A stretch of 64,000 nt of DNA, taken from assembly GCA_963682175.1 (NCBI GenBank), contig OY821775.1, positions 9,520,501 through 9,584,500 on the forward strand, read 5' to 3'. The notes under the pieces are model-generated. The model did no database searches and was not told the origin of the DNA. It saw only the letters and a program-made list of their open reading frames with translations. Made by a program: the position numbers and the translations under genes. Within the stretch, counting starts at the first letter, position 1, and each line of letters starts with the position of its first letter. Of the stretch, positions 33,710 to 46,182 are shown one piece after another. This DNA comes from Triglochin maritima (taxonomy: Eukaryota > Streptophyta > Magnoliopsida > Alismatales > Juncaginaceae).

Positions 33710-34765
33710 CATTTTTTTAATTTTATATGTTATATTATTTCAGGTTTCATTGCAAAATTTCAGTGGTGACGGGGTAGATTACAGTGAACTTTTTATAACT
33801 CAACAGATTCTTACAACAATCGATGACGCGAATAGATAGGCAAAACAAGTTGTCATCGGAGATGAGTTTTTTGGTAGTATCATCCTATAAACCACAAACA
33901 AATAATCGAATGAATTGTTATCTGAGATGCGATCGCCAGAAAGAAAAAATGAGTTGCCGAGATATGGATATTGCAGTACGGAGGAACACGAAAAGAAAGG
34001 ATTGCGGGTGTCGTTTTGTAATGTATTGGTTAAATTGTTGTACTTTTAATGTATAATCTATTCGTACATTATATCGTGTCGATTTTTTTATCAAATTTCA
34101 AATTGAAAATGCATCACATATAGCAAATAGGTAGAAGATATGTTCGTCAGTAATAAATAATAGAAGTACAACAAATAAGCAAATACAAATAATAAGAGTT
34201 CAACAGATAATAAATAAATAATGTACAAGCTGACTACAACTCATCATCAGAATCGTGGTCGGAAATGCCCAACTGACTGTTCCACGCCTGTATAAAGTTA
34301 TCTCAATCTACACATGCATCTCTCGTGTCGTCGTCTGGCATCAAATCCCTCTTTCCCTAGAAATGTTGCGCAAGCCGTATCGCCATACTCATACATCTTA
34401 TATGAATTTATTCATGATTCTTATTATGTCAATTTTTATGACATATTGATTTTGTTGATTCACTACATGTGTCTCATTTCACATGAAACCCAACATCATA
34501 TGAACTCAAAAATCAAGCTTATTGTTTTCCCAGTTTTGTGATGTGACCTATAGAAGGATCTAAGCTAGATTCACAATGATATTAAACACTTAATATCATA
34601 ATAAGCGGTATCTAGCTACACATTATAATTACCCAATTAGCATAGATGTCTTGTTCCACTCGAACCAAACACAATCCATTTAGTGATGTAAGTGCACCAA
34701 TTGTATCTATCCCTTACCTCATGATATTAAGAATATATACAAAGTAGAAATGTGTCACATTTGTA
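33710..34765. other. AT-rich spacer, nothing recognised
   Basis: Only short frames without family features. Confidence 0.45.
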
Positions 34766-35298
34766 TTATATATTAATTTTTTGATTCTTGACACTCACAA
34801 AAGAAGCAAAAGGCATATCATATTTATTTGTTAGATAGGTTGTGTCGAAACAGACTGCATCTCCAAAATAATCGTAGGCAGCACGAGAACGGTAGTCAGC
34901 CCAAAACACGTTCCTCAAACGTCCATGTTCATAACGTAGAAAAAAATTAGAATCCAAAGTCTACATCTCGATGAAATAATTCTGAAGAGCTTGGGCATCC
35001 CCTGGTCCCAGCCTAATGGTACGAACCTCAACCAACACATTCTTGTGAACACAACAAATAATCAAAGATGAGAGGATGGGAGCAAATTAAAACAAAGAAT
35101 CATGCTTATTCTGTCAAGACACGAAACTTAACGGAGTCCATATCCGAATAGGACTAGACGCACTCTCGAAAAAATATGGTCCAAGAGAATTCCATAGTAG
35201 GTCCAGAAAATGGAATATTTCTGGACAATTATGGCAATTGTGGACATGACAGTACGTCCAGAAAATGTCCAGCATGGATTCAGATGTGTACGAAAATC

Positions 35299-35335
35299 TG
35301 TCCAGAATGTGTCAAATACCGACACATTCTGGACA
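35299..35335. repeat. perfect inverted repeat
   Basis: Arms TGTCCAGAATGTGTC (35299-35313) and GACACATTCTGGACA (35321-35335) with a 7-nt loop, at the edge of the minisatellite. Confidence 0.95.
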
Positions 35336-35389
35336 AACTCTGGACACGAGTTTTAGTCCAGAACACACCAATTGGGGGCAATAATTGTC

Positions 35390-35640
35390 CACAATTTTGG
35401 GCTAACTTTGGACACTATTTTGGGCTAACTCTGGACACGATTCTGGATTGACTCTAGACACGATTCTGGACTGATGGTGGAATGACTTAGGACCCGATTC
35501 TGGACTGACTCTGGACACGATTTATGACTAACTTTGGACTGACTCTGGATACGATTCTGGGCTAACTCTGGACCCGTTTCTGGATTTATTATGGACTGAC
35601 TTTGGGCCCGGATCCGGACTGATTCTAGACACGGTTCTAT
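35390..35640. repeat. 23-bp minisatellite in the FAR1-like intron
   Basis: Diverged units of the form GACACGATTCTGGACTGACT repeat with a period close to 23 bp, with some units shortened to 11. CTGGAC is the most stable part. Related CTGGAC / GTCCAG pieces extend left to about 35190 in both orientations. Confidence 0.85.
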
Positions 35641-36180
35641 TTTTAATGCTCACCTAACATCTCTTTCATTGAACGTGAGGTTCTCGTGCCCACTGACTTC
35701 AACAACAAATGCTTGCATGGTTTTGGAAGCTGAAATACTTGTCGCATCGTTTGAGGCAATTCAAAGTTTCTTTGCTTCAGATATCTCTCTTTTTCCATGA
35801 AGAAAACGCAACTGACGCGAGTCGAGCATGTCATGATCATGCGCCAACAAAACTTCCGTGAGAACATAACCTTTAACCTGATTTCCGGCAACCCTAACAC
35901 GTGTAGGACAATTGATGCGCGTAGACAATCGAGAATGGACTGCACCCTGACGTTGATTAGTAGGTGGACTACCCTCTTTGGAACACGTCAAAGCAGCCCT
36001 CTCGATGACGTCATCCTTATAATGAGAATGTCTGATCTTGATGCTGAATCCTTTAACATCTGCGAAGGAGTTATAAAACTCTCGGGCATCTTCAAAGGTT
36101 TTGGAAGGCATTCCCCCGTAAGGTGCAGAAGGTTTGTGCGCGTCATGGTGTTCTTGCTAGTCAACGTGTGCAACAATCGC

Positions 36181-36540
36181 TATCGTCGTGTGTGTGTTAG
36201 GGTTTGAAAGACAAAAACGTCTGCTTTTGGAAAAAGATATCATTTGGAAACTAAACGTATGCATGCACGTGGGAAACTAAACGTCATTGGGAAATATGGA
36301 AACTAAACGTAGTTTGGAATGTAAAACCCAACTTTGGTGATAAAAATATATTGACGTGGAAAGAGTGATACACGTCGGAGTCCACGTCGTCTAGTAATCA
36401 TTTTACTAAGTAGAAATGAGAGAAAAATAAAATGATAATTGACATGAACGATTTAAGTAATTTACCAACGTTGCCCAGTAATTTTATTAAATTACAATAA
36501 CCACGGAACATCCCAAATTCCCACGGTGGCGAACCGCTAA
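36181..36540. other. upstream region of MED19
   Basis: AT-rich. A repeated GGAAACTAAACGT piece occurs three times near 36246-36312. A CT microsatellite (about 36546-36560) lies in the probable leader. Confidence 0.5.
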
Positions 36541-36705
36541 CGAACTCTCTCTCTCTCTCTGGCGATCGAAACCCTAATCTTCGAATTCTCCACCCGAACA
36601 CTCACCTCCCTCTTCCCGTCCCCATATTCTCTTCTTTCTCCAACTTGCGTCTCGCCTCGAAGCCCTAATTCGAAGTGGGAGTTGTTTCTGGTGTATCCCG
36701 ATTTG

Positions 36706-39114
36706 ATGGGCTCCGATCGCAGGAAGTTCGGAAGAGGTGAGACGTCTCATCGTCTGTTCGTTATTTGGTTTCTTCTTTTGATATGATATGATATGAATGA
36801 TGTTTGTCCTCCGAATTCGTGATTCTCTTGTTGGTGATGTCGATTTAGTTCGTTATTATTATAACATTGGTAGTTTTCATTAGGAAAATTATTATCTTTC
36901 CCGTTTATGTCTTTTTGGTGTTAGGGGGATTAGTTTAAGTAGCTTCGATTTCCAAGAATCAAATGTATTGTGAAGTCGATCCCTGAAGCTATATTGCACA
37001 TATATACTTCTCAGTATAATATTATTGCTCAAAAGCCTCAAACATTGTAGTCAAAATAAATTCCAGAATGACCATTTGTATGTACATTTGAAGTTTGGAA
37101 AATCAATTTCAAATCACATCCTAAGAGTTTGTATTCGTGTCACTACCATATGAAGATCTTAATGCTGTCGTGTGGGGTCAAGGACGTGGTTTATTTTTCT
37201 TTCGACGAACTAGTACTGCTAGAATATTTGCTCTATAACTCTCATAATTACTATATTTGTTCTGATTGGTTACTAGATAAAACTGCACGCCTCTTAAGCC
37301 ATTTTTTGTTTTGCCTCAATTGGACGTGTAATAATATCACTTTCCTCAAAAATGTATTTCCTTGTAATTTAATTACATCATTTGGTAACAATTAGCACTA
37401 AGGAACCCACCTCATGAATCCCTATGGAATTCAGAAATCCATTAGTAATTTGCTAGCTTTGGCGAATGCTCAGCGAGGTCGATACGGTCTTGAGAAATTT
37501 CCAGTGACGTAGCTGGAGTTCCAGTAAACATCTGGGCGAGCTTGTTGGTCTACTCTGGTAAAGCTTTGATAAGGTCAACTCTGGTGTCAAGCCAAGCTGC
37601 AGTAACATTTCTATAGTTGAAATAAGTTGATGTGTTGTAATGAGTTGGATTATGAGTTACAACATATATTGAGGTAAATAATTAATCCAATAACATTTAT
37701 GGTGTGGTTGGGTTTTATTTGTGAGTTGATTGTGGAATGATTATGATGTTTAATTTTTAATAACCAAAAAATGAATTTTAATTACACCATTGTTGCCTCA
37801 AACCAAAAGTAACTTTAGGATAAAAATATTCAATGATTGAAACACTAGGTAGACAGACAACACTCACAAGTCACATAATTTACTAGGAATTGGATCTCTT
37901 GCATGAAAATCACAACAATGGTATTGCCTCTCAATTCACTGTTCAAATGGAATTTGTTTTACAATGGGATGAGTTATTCGTAATTGCTTTGGTCAATCTT
38001 AATTATGATCTCATCATATCCATTCCCCCATTTTAGATTTGCGGGTGAGCAGGTTCAGCTAATGATGCACCTTTGGTGGGATCATTTTTCCTTGATTTTT
38101 GTCAGTTTTTTGTGATGCACACACCAATTAGACAATCCGCAACACTAACTGAATCTGTCTTGACTATTGTTTTTTGCCCCTGTTCACCCGAGAGTAGCCA
38201 TTATCAGTACTTGATGTCGAGTTGTTTGGGTTTTCAGGACCTAGGGAGCTCTCTGGTTCTGTAGATCTTATTAATCACTACAGATTGCAGGGGCACCATC
38301 ATTTCTTTTGTAAAAAGTCACTCCCTTTGCCATTATCAAAAACACATTATCTTCACAATGTAGTGGGAGACACAGAAATCCGAAAAGGGGATGGGATGGA
38401 GCTGGATCAGCTCTTTCAGAATGTATCTTACTTGAGAGGTACAGCTGCTTGCATCCAACCATTCGACCTCAGTACACTTGGAGAGGCTTTTCGGATGCAA
38501 GAAATGAATCGTGTTGAATTGGCACCTGTGAGAAATATAGTGTTGCATTCTCTTGGTTTACTTGTCACATCTTATGATTTCAGATTGTTAATCCACCGTA
38601 CACTCTAAAACAGTCAGACCTGGGGATACCAACTATTAGTGGAAAAGTGAAGGTTTCCAAGGACAAAGAGAAGAAGCACAAGAAACACAAAGACAAGGAT
38701 GATAAGAAAAGCAAGCATAAGAAGCACAAGCATAGGCACAAAGACCGAACCAAGGATATGGAGAAGGCTGGGCACCACAATCTTGGTAGCAACCAATCTC
38801 CAAAGCACCATGACAAGGTATATGCCCTTGCCCAGATGCCGTCTTACTCTTATCTGTTTTTAGTTCTTCTTGAGCATTAGCACTTTAGCAGTTAGTGTTG
38901 CTTCATCTATTTTCAGAAAAGGAGACATGAGGGTGGTGCTGATATTGATAACAAGATGCACAAGAAAAATAAGGTAATAAGGGTCACAACATCCACACAT
39001 AATTTGCTCGCCTTTACTGGTTATCCCCTACATCTTTCTATTGCTTGCGTTGATGCAAGCAATTATTGTATTATATTTTTAATGTTTTTGCAGCATAAGA
39101 GCTCAAAAACTTGA
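36706..39114 (+). CDS. MED19: Mediator of RNA polymerase II transcription subunit 19
   Basis: Coding exons join 36706-36736, 38238-38527, 38584-38817, 38917-38973 and 39094-39114 with GT..AG borders and consistent phase, giving 210 aa. The protein starts MGSDRRKFGRGPRELSGSV, carries the MED19 core motifs FFCKKSLPLPL, HYLHNVVGDTEIRKG, MELDQLFQN and IQPFDLSTLGEAF, and then a Lys/His-rich tail with KKHKKHKDKD and KHKKHKHRHKDR. It ends HKSSKT. MED19 belongs to the head/middle hinge of Mediator and acts in the nucleus, linking transcription factors to Pol II; the basic tail is typical. The first intron is about 1.5 kb. Compared with the Arabidopsis family as I know it, the last dozen residues are missing, so the C-terminus is slightly short. 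No frame break is visible. Whether a further exon replaces the short end cannot be told without transcripts. Confidence 0.93.
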
Positions 39115-39229
39115 AGTTGGCATGCATTAAGGTTACAAGCTGAAAATTTGAACGATTTCCCTCTTACGATGTCAAAGCACGAAACCAAGAAGCATTTTTT
39201 CTCCTGCTTCCCTTGTATGAGTTACAAGG

Positions 39230-41049
39230 TAAATCACCTTTCTTTCTGATATTGTTTTCGATTATTAGTTCCAAATTTGTTTAGGTACGTTATATTTCAT
39301 TACAGTTTTTGCCCGTAAACAGATAGCTTTTCTTTCTTTTACAATTTTCAAACTTTTGAAGTATATATAATAAAGCTATATGGTACACTTTATTAAGCTT
39401 TTGTTGTTTTAACCTCGACAGAATAATTTGTCTAATACCTCTACTTTCTTAAACTATTACAAGGCATTAAATACCATTATGTAGAGTTGCACAGCACTTT
39501 ATTTTCTTCACAATTTTATTGGATGGTTCGTGTCTGTTGATCGGACATGAAATATAAGATGAAAGAAAACCTCAACTTCTTATTCTTCAAAATAACTTGC
39601 CAGATTATATTCTATTGATATCCCGATTAAATAAAAATCTATTGACATCACTTGACAGATTATATTCTCTTATGGATAATGTAAAGTAACTCTGTACGTT
39701 GATGCATTAGAGAAGGAAAATATTATATTAATATCTCTAACAATAGGACTTATAGTTCTTTCACATAAAGGAGTGTAAGAACTACGAAAATACAGAATAA
39801 GGAAAGACCATAGGAGGAATGCTAAGTAATCTGGCATGAAATATAATTATAATTTTTGCTATATGTGTTCTATAGTATTTTGTCTTACATTTGGTGATTC
39901 CTAGCATTAACTGACAAGCTGGCAACACAGGGTTTTATAAAATCTGACTTTTGACTCCATATGGTTGATCTTATGAAGATAACTGATCGATGACCTTCTC
40001 CAAAGAATCCTGTGATCTATGACTGTTGAAATTTTTTTAAAAGACGGAAGTGAAAATTATTGCTAGCTGAAAGTGTAGAGAAGGGGGGATTCATGAAATT
40101 TAGAACAGATGCTTATCTAGTCGCAAGTGTATAGTTTCTTATGTGAGCTTGATAAGTTAATTATTACTTATGAACTGTGGTTTTGTTACACTTGATAAAG
40201 TTGTGGTTTATTCAGAGCTGGTTTTTTAAGGTTACACTTTGCAGTAAAATACTGAGTAATTGATATATATTTTTATAGTTAAACTGACAGTAGCCTGTGA
40301 TTTGTGGGAAATGCCTTGTGGCAATGAATAAATTTCCACTGGAAACCGCCTTTGACAATGAAGGGGTCAAGGGGGATTTTATGGCTGATAGTATTAAGAC
40401 ATGATATTTTCCTAAGATACTTCTTGGTGGTCATGATGGTGGTAATCAGTGATTCAGGTGTTTAAGGGGTTTTTTTGCATTCAGGATGATGATCGGTAGC
40501 TTAAGTTGTATCACATCAAGAAAATTACCTATATGAACTAACAAAATTAAGGTTCAGAAATGAAACGCGTGACTTATGTTAGCCCTATTTGATACATACA
40601 TATTATCTTCTGATGTGCTGTAGCAGAAATGTGTCTCTAAGTACTTCTGTTTTCTTTGGGATTATAAGGATAGTATGCCCATTCAAAACAATTTAACGAA
40701 CCCAGTCATTTTCCCTATTGTCACACTCCAATTACTGTAGCTATCAATCATTGTCCTTCAGATTTCTATGGTGAGTTTTTTCTTGGGGTTGACTGAGCTT
40801 GTTCTATTGCTGATTATAAATGCTAGAGAAGGTGAGAACCATTTCCAAACCATGATCACTTGTCAAGTAATTTTATGTGAATATGTGCATGTAAGTTGAC
40901 AATGCAATCTTACAAGAATAAAATAGCCAAGTCTTACATGCGAGCAATTCATTTCGCCTTTTGAAATTAATTAAATAATATATTTATTTTGTGTTACATG
41001 TAATCTTTACTTTCTTTATGCAACATTACATTCTTATTGGAACTTTTTA
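39230..41049. other. downstream spacer of MED19, no gene seen
   Basis: Stops are frequent in all frames. The MED19 3' UTR probably reaches about 39230, with a further GT at 39229-39230 that could be a UTR intron donor. Confidence 0.5.
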
Positions 41050-41706
41050 TTTTTCATACAACATTTCGTTTCCTCTTGCAACATGTGGTTTCTCTATTCA
41101 ACATTTAGTTCCCCCACATGCAAACTCACAACTTAAAATGAATAGACTCATATCTTAATCTGTCCAGAATAAGTTGTAGACAGACTTAGACTTTAAATTG
41201 GACATACACACCTTAAAATTGAGAGTCTCACAACTTAAAATGGACAAACTTACACCTTAAAATGAACAGAATTAAACCTTAAAATGGACATACCCATAAC
41301 TTAAAATGAACATAATTAAACCTTAAAATGAACATAATTAAACCTTAAAATGGACATATATACAACTTAAAATAGAAAGACATATAACTTAAAATGAACA
41401 GACTTACACCTTAAATTGGACAGACAAACTTATTCTGCACGCACACAACTTAATCGAGACAGACACAACTTATTCTGGACAGATACAACTTATTCTGAAC
41501 AAACACAACTTAAATGTGACAGACTCAACTTATTACGGATAGATACAAAACTTATTCTGAACAGACATACAACTTAATCTGGACAAAATAAGGTATGAGT
41601 CTGTCTATTTTAAGTTGTAAGTTTGTTTGTGGGGGACCAAATGTTGCACAGGGATGTTGCTTTGAGAAAGCAAACGTTTCATGACGAAACGAAATGTTCC
41701 ATTATG
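41050..41706. mobile_element. inverted-repeat element with minisatellite core, possibly a MULE-like or foldback element
   Basis: Left arm (about 41050-41155: AACATTTCGTTTC, CAACATTTAGTTCCCCCAC, CAAACTCACAACTTAAAATG) is matched in reverse by the right arm (about 41590-41706: GTAAGTTTGTTTGTGGGGG, CCAAATGTTGC, GAAACGAAATGTT). Between them lies a tandem array of 22-bp units (TTAAAATGAACATAATTAAACC type) followed by 20-bp units (TTATTCTGGACAGATACAAC type), about 16 in all. The outer ends and any target duplication were not resolved. No coding capacity. Confidence 0.7.
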
Positions 41707-44700
41707 AACGTGCGTTCCGGACGTAAGCGTCCATTAATCGTTTTCCCAATAGAATAGGTCCATCGGTTTCAATTACTTTTGACATTTGTGATCAATAAGA
41801 TAATGACAGGCGATGATATTAACTTATGTAGTAGCGTGAAATTCTTAATTTCTTCTGTTGGTAAAGTTCATCCACTTAATGAATGCATTCATAGAATCAC
41901 TCTTCGGGATTATGATATTGCAAGTCGTGATGGGTCCGCCTCTTTTTTATTATTATAGGCACGAGGCGGCTACAGGACAGAGATAGAATGGGATTTTGAT
42001 AGTGACAATAATGACATTGGTTTTGTTTTTGTATTAGGTATATTAAATTAGAGAGCTTACATACAATGCATACGGCTGTAGGATGTAGAGTATATAGATA
42101 GCTTCAGTTGTTTTAATATTGTGCAACAAAATGCAAGATGATCTAGATGGTTAACTTAATTATGTATTAGATTATTTTAGTGTGGCACCGCTGGATTCTC
42201 CATTGATTTCCCTACGTGGGGAGACTTCATAGTTTATCCAATGAACACAGCTGGAAAAACTATCTTAGTTTGATGTCACTTTTGTGCTAAAAAAGTCTCA
42301 AAAGTGAAAAATTAACCTTTTGGTGTGGATTGGGTAACCTTTAAATCGATCTAATTTATGACCCCAACTAGGCCGAGCTGATAGTTCACTACAACTTCCC
42401 ATTCCACTCTCATTTATACTTCACTATTTTGTATTAATATTCCAGTGAAGGTTATGCTACAACTTATCATATGGGCCTATTGCAAAGGCTCTACAAAGAA
42501 ACTGCTATCTATATTATTATCTCGGATAGCAAGACACACTCCCCTTATGCATATTTGATTAATTGATAGTGAACCGTATATTATTGCGCGGACACCACTA
42601 AAATGATTGTAATAATGATAACACTAACATCTACTTTATAGGTCCCTTTCTGATGCATATATATATATATATTTAGGACCAGATATACAATATACTTACA
42701 TCATTTACTAGATTTTTAAAAATATCAGCAAGTCACCTTTGAAAATTTCCAAGTACACTAATAACTAGTCCCGTACGCAAAATTCTTTACTTGGCAAAAA
42801 TATAAAAAATAAATAAAAAACTGACCGACACTATCTAGATTGATCTCAGCACAAGTTGTTTCGGTAAATTTGGAACTTAATTGGCTATATACATTATAAA
42901 CAACAATTTAACTAACCCTAGTTAGTCATGTATGCGACTTTTTACACGCATGATTGAACCAAGGTAATTGTGGGACCAAGGTGACAACGTTCTCGCCATG
43001 ATCTATCAGGAAAGATAAAAATGGATGGAGACTAACGGTGGCAATTTACGCTCATAAAATATCCTCATCTAAAAACCAAATAATATGTTGCTTTAAAAAA
43101 AACTATATAATATGTTGTCCATTTCAATGAATCAGATAACTAGATAAGAATGGATGGATTCATCGCTTTGGGACCGGAGACTTTTTCCCTGAGACACTAT
43201 CATTTTCATAGGATAAAGCTTGATTATTTACCTCATTTGAACCAAGTTTACGAATAATAATGATTGACGTGTCATCTAAACTTATGAATGTGGTTATGGA
43301 GATGTAATGCATATTTATTAACCGGATAAGGTTAGCTTTGTTTATTTTGCTAATCTGTTTGTTACTGCACCTCTTCGTATTATTGAAACTAGCTACTGTT
43401 TAGTTTACTCCATCATCCATATCTATAATATAATACGTATCCTGTCTTTGCAGTTGTTAAAAGATGCATTTTAGGTGAAAGTAAAACCTGGTTAGTTGAC
43501 TTTGGGAGAGTTGATGGAAGAGAAGAAAAAGGCCACAAGGGTCTGCTGGACGATACCTTAAATTTTGAGATTTAGCTTAATTAGTAAAGAGCTTCTGGGA
43601 ATCGGTCTTGAATTTTCCACTCTTAAATATTGTTCTTGTGAATTCCAACCTCTCAGCTTAAATATCTGACACCATCCCTACCTCGACACAAATTCGATTT
43701 GGATTCGTGGGACTGGACTACGCTAGTTGGTTGATCTTGCAAGAGACGCTCATACTATGTATGGGCAACGTCTACCTTTATTGATATCCCAAACACGTGT
43801 TTCATGGTTGGGGATAAGGAACAAGGCAAGGGCATTTGGAAATTTACATGGTTTAACTTTAAGATGCTTTTTGTCTTTTAAATTCGAAAATTAAAAAAAC
43901 ACATGTGTCAATTCATGTATGATATCCCAATTATGAACTTTTTTTGTGGTGGAAAAAAACACATTTCAGACGTGCTCAAAACGATGAAGAAGAAAATTCG
44001 AACTACAAATCTACTGCAAATTTTAATTAACGATGCTTCTAGTTCCAGTCTTCCTTCTAGACGACAAAGAAAGGAAGAAAAAAATCGAACTACAGTGTCA
44101 CCTGACCCGCAGTTATGCTAATCGAGGCGCTGAGGTGTCACCAAAAGAAGTTACTTTACGACACCTTTAAGCATCAACGAATAAGTGTAAGCCGAAACAG
44201 GACATGTTACCGGAAAAGTGGAGTTAGTTTGCACATCAAAAGTGGAGTGTGGGGCTCTGCTTAGAGGTCTTCTAGAAACTCTGATAAGTTTTGTGACGAA
44301 TGGGACCATTCTAATGGCTACTTATTATATTATACTACATGCAGCTGAACAAAGAAATCGTTGCTGGTTTTTTAGTTTCTTTTTGAAGGAATCCATGAAA
44401 TAGTTGGGTTCTAGAACCTCAATTATTATTTTAGAACTTTGGGAAGGGATCTATTACGTTATCCTGCATGCCGACTTTTGATAATGCAGGGACACTTGAG
44501 TGGTTTGGTTTATATTCGCTGTCTGTTATTGTCTTGTCATCTATGTAGTAATTGGTTACTTGAGAGACGCGGGATTGTAGATGTAAGATATCAAAAGTCA
44601 AATTGCATAGTTGTTTGGGTTATTGTCAAAATAACAAGTCATTTCATTAACTAATCACTCCTTTTTCCACGACCTTTTTTTATTCGTTGATAGCACCCCG

Positions 44701-46182
44701 GAGGCCGGATCGTGTTAATTGAGTCCTATCATGAACGCTAATTATATATGCCTTTTGGAGTATATGAAAAAATTATGAGTAATTGCATTTTCAGATCCAC
44801 CTTGGCAGTTGTTGTTAAAGTTGACTGTCGCTTATGCTTAATTCTAGGGCATACATCTTTTGAGAAAGGCAGGTGTAGTTTTGACATTTGAATATTCACC
44901 GCCAAGGATACCGAAGAGGCGAAGACTCTAGCATGATTAAAAAAACCCATTACTAGTAATTCTCTCTTCCATTTCATATATAGACGTGAATTACACTAAG
45001 TGTAGTAACTCTAGTACCTCGGAGTAATGTGGTTATATTAATTTTATATTACTGAGATAAAATCCTATATATATTTTTATCCCTCTAGGATTTGAACTTC
45101 TATGGAATGTCCTGACTCCACCTACGCCTCAAACATTTACCCATTCCTTGTGTTTGAACGAAATACACCTTTGGAGGATGACCACTGAAATCCCTTTTAG
45201 ATTGCTCCATTATATGTAGCTCAACCGATCAGTTGGGAACTCAAAATCATGCATTTAATGGTCGGTTTACCAAGTAATTGTCAAGTAAACAGTGAAAATA
45301 TAGTGACAACCAAAAATATATGGATCAGCCATTAACGTTGCGAGATGGACCACAAAAACTTGTGTGTGCAATGTATACAAGACTTGGGTTATATATATTT
45401 TATGAGTTAAAACTCAACTGGTCAACTACTCCTTCACCAGTGAAAAAGATAGGGTACAGTGGATTGAACAGAATTTAAGAAATGAATGCTCGGAGTTCTG
45501 CACACCCACTGTTTCATGGATTGAACACTAAAACTTCTGAGCCCTCAATTTCGAAACAAACTATCAACTCCAAGCACTTGTAATTCTTAAAACTTAATAA
45601 TTAATGCACCTAGTTAAAATAATATGTCAGTCAATTACCCACCAAATAATCAGTTACACACACTATGACTTACCTGAACACATTCAAACTGATGCGCAAC
45701 ACACAAAATAAGTTTTCTGCTTGTTCGTCCTGAAGTCTCTCATTTAAGTACGGATTATTCAAACTACTTGGTTAGTCTCATTGAGAGCATTTTGAAAATA
45801 ACCGAACGCGTATAGGAATTCTACTTTTCAAAATCCAGCCTTCGCTTTTTTCCCTAGACAAACAAAGGTCTCATTTTTCATAAAATTTCGTTTCCAAATT
45901 CTAACTCACACGACTTCGGACTTCCACACTCAAGACTTCGTATCATTCCATGCAGACAAAGGATCCATTCGGTTCCATTACACCATCTAACGTTCAATTT
46001 CACAACGCTCAACCCGTAACCGAACTTCGATAAGACTGTGATGCCCAACCAATATACAACAAACACCACACAAATACTTCCAAGCCCCATTACACAGAAC
46101 TCACTTAATTAACACACACAGACAATCTACAAAAACAAGACAAGCTCATCAAAAAAAAAAGAGACAAGCAATGTATACAACT
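41707..46182. other. AT-rich intergenic stretch, no gene supported
   Basis: A short AT microsatellite (about 42656-42677) is present. Frames such as 43903-44121 (+) and 45878-46090 (-) have no recognisable domain. No tRNA, LTR pair or TIR was found by eye. Confidence 0.45.

Larger units (their letters stand above)
34766..36150 (-). pseudogene. FAR1/FHY3-like (MULE-derived) pseudogene
   Basis: On the minus strand, exon 1 (about 36150-35654) encodes the FAR1 DNA-binding domain: APYGGMPSKTFEDAREFYNS, GFSIKIRHSHYKD, CSKEG, CPTRVRV, then a stop (TGA) and NDATSISASKTMQAFVVEVS to NERDVR, ending in a GTGAGC donor. Exon 2 (about 35045-34800) encodes RTIRLGPGDAQALQNYFIEM, a TAG where the family has Gln, then NVFWADYRSRAAYDYFGDAV and DTTYLTNKYDMPFA, the start of the MULE-type DDE core. 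The rest of the DDE and the SWIM zinc finger are missing. FAR1-family proteins are domesticated MULE transposases acting as nuclear transcription factors. This copy has at least two stops, lacks an in-frame conserved start and is truncated. The intron holds a minisatellite. Confidence 0.85.
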
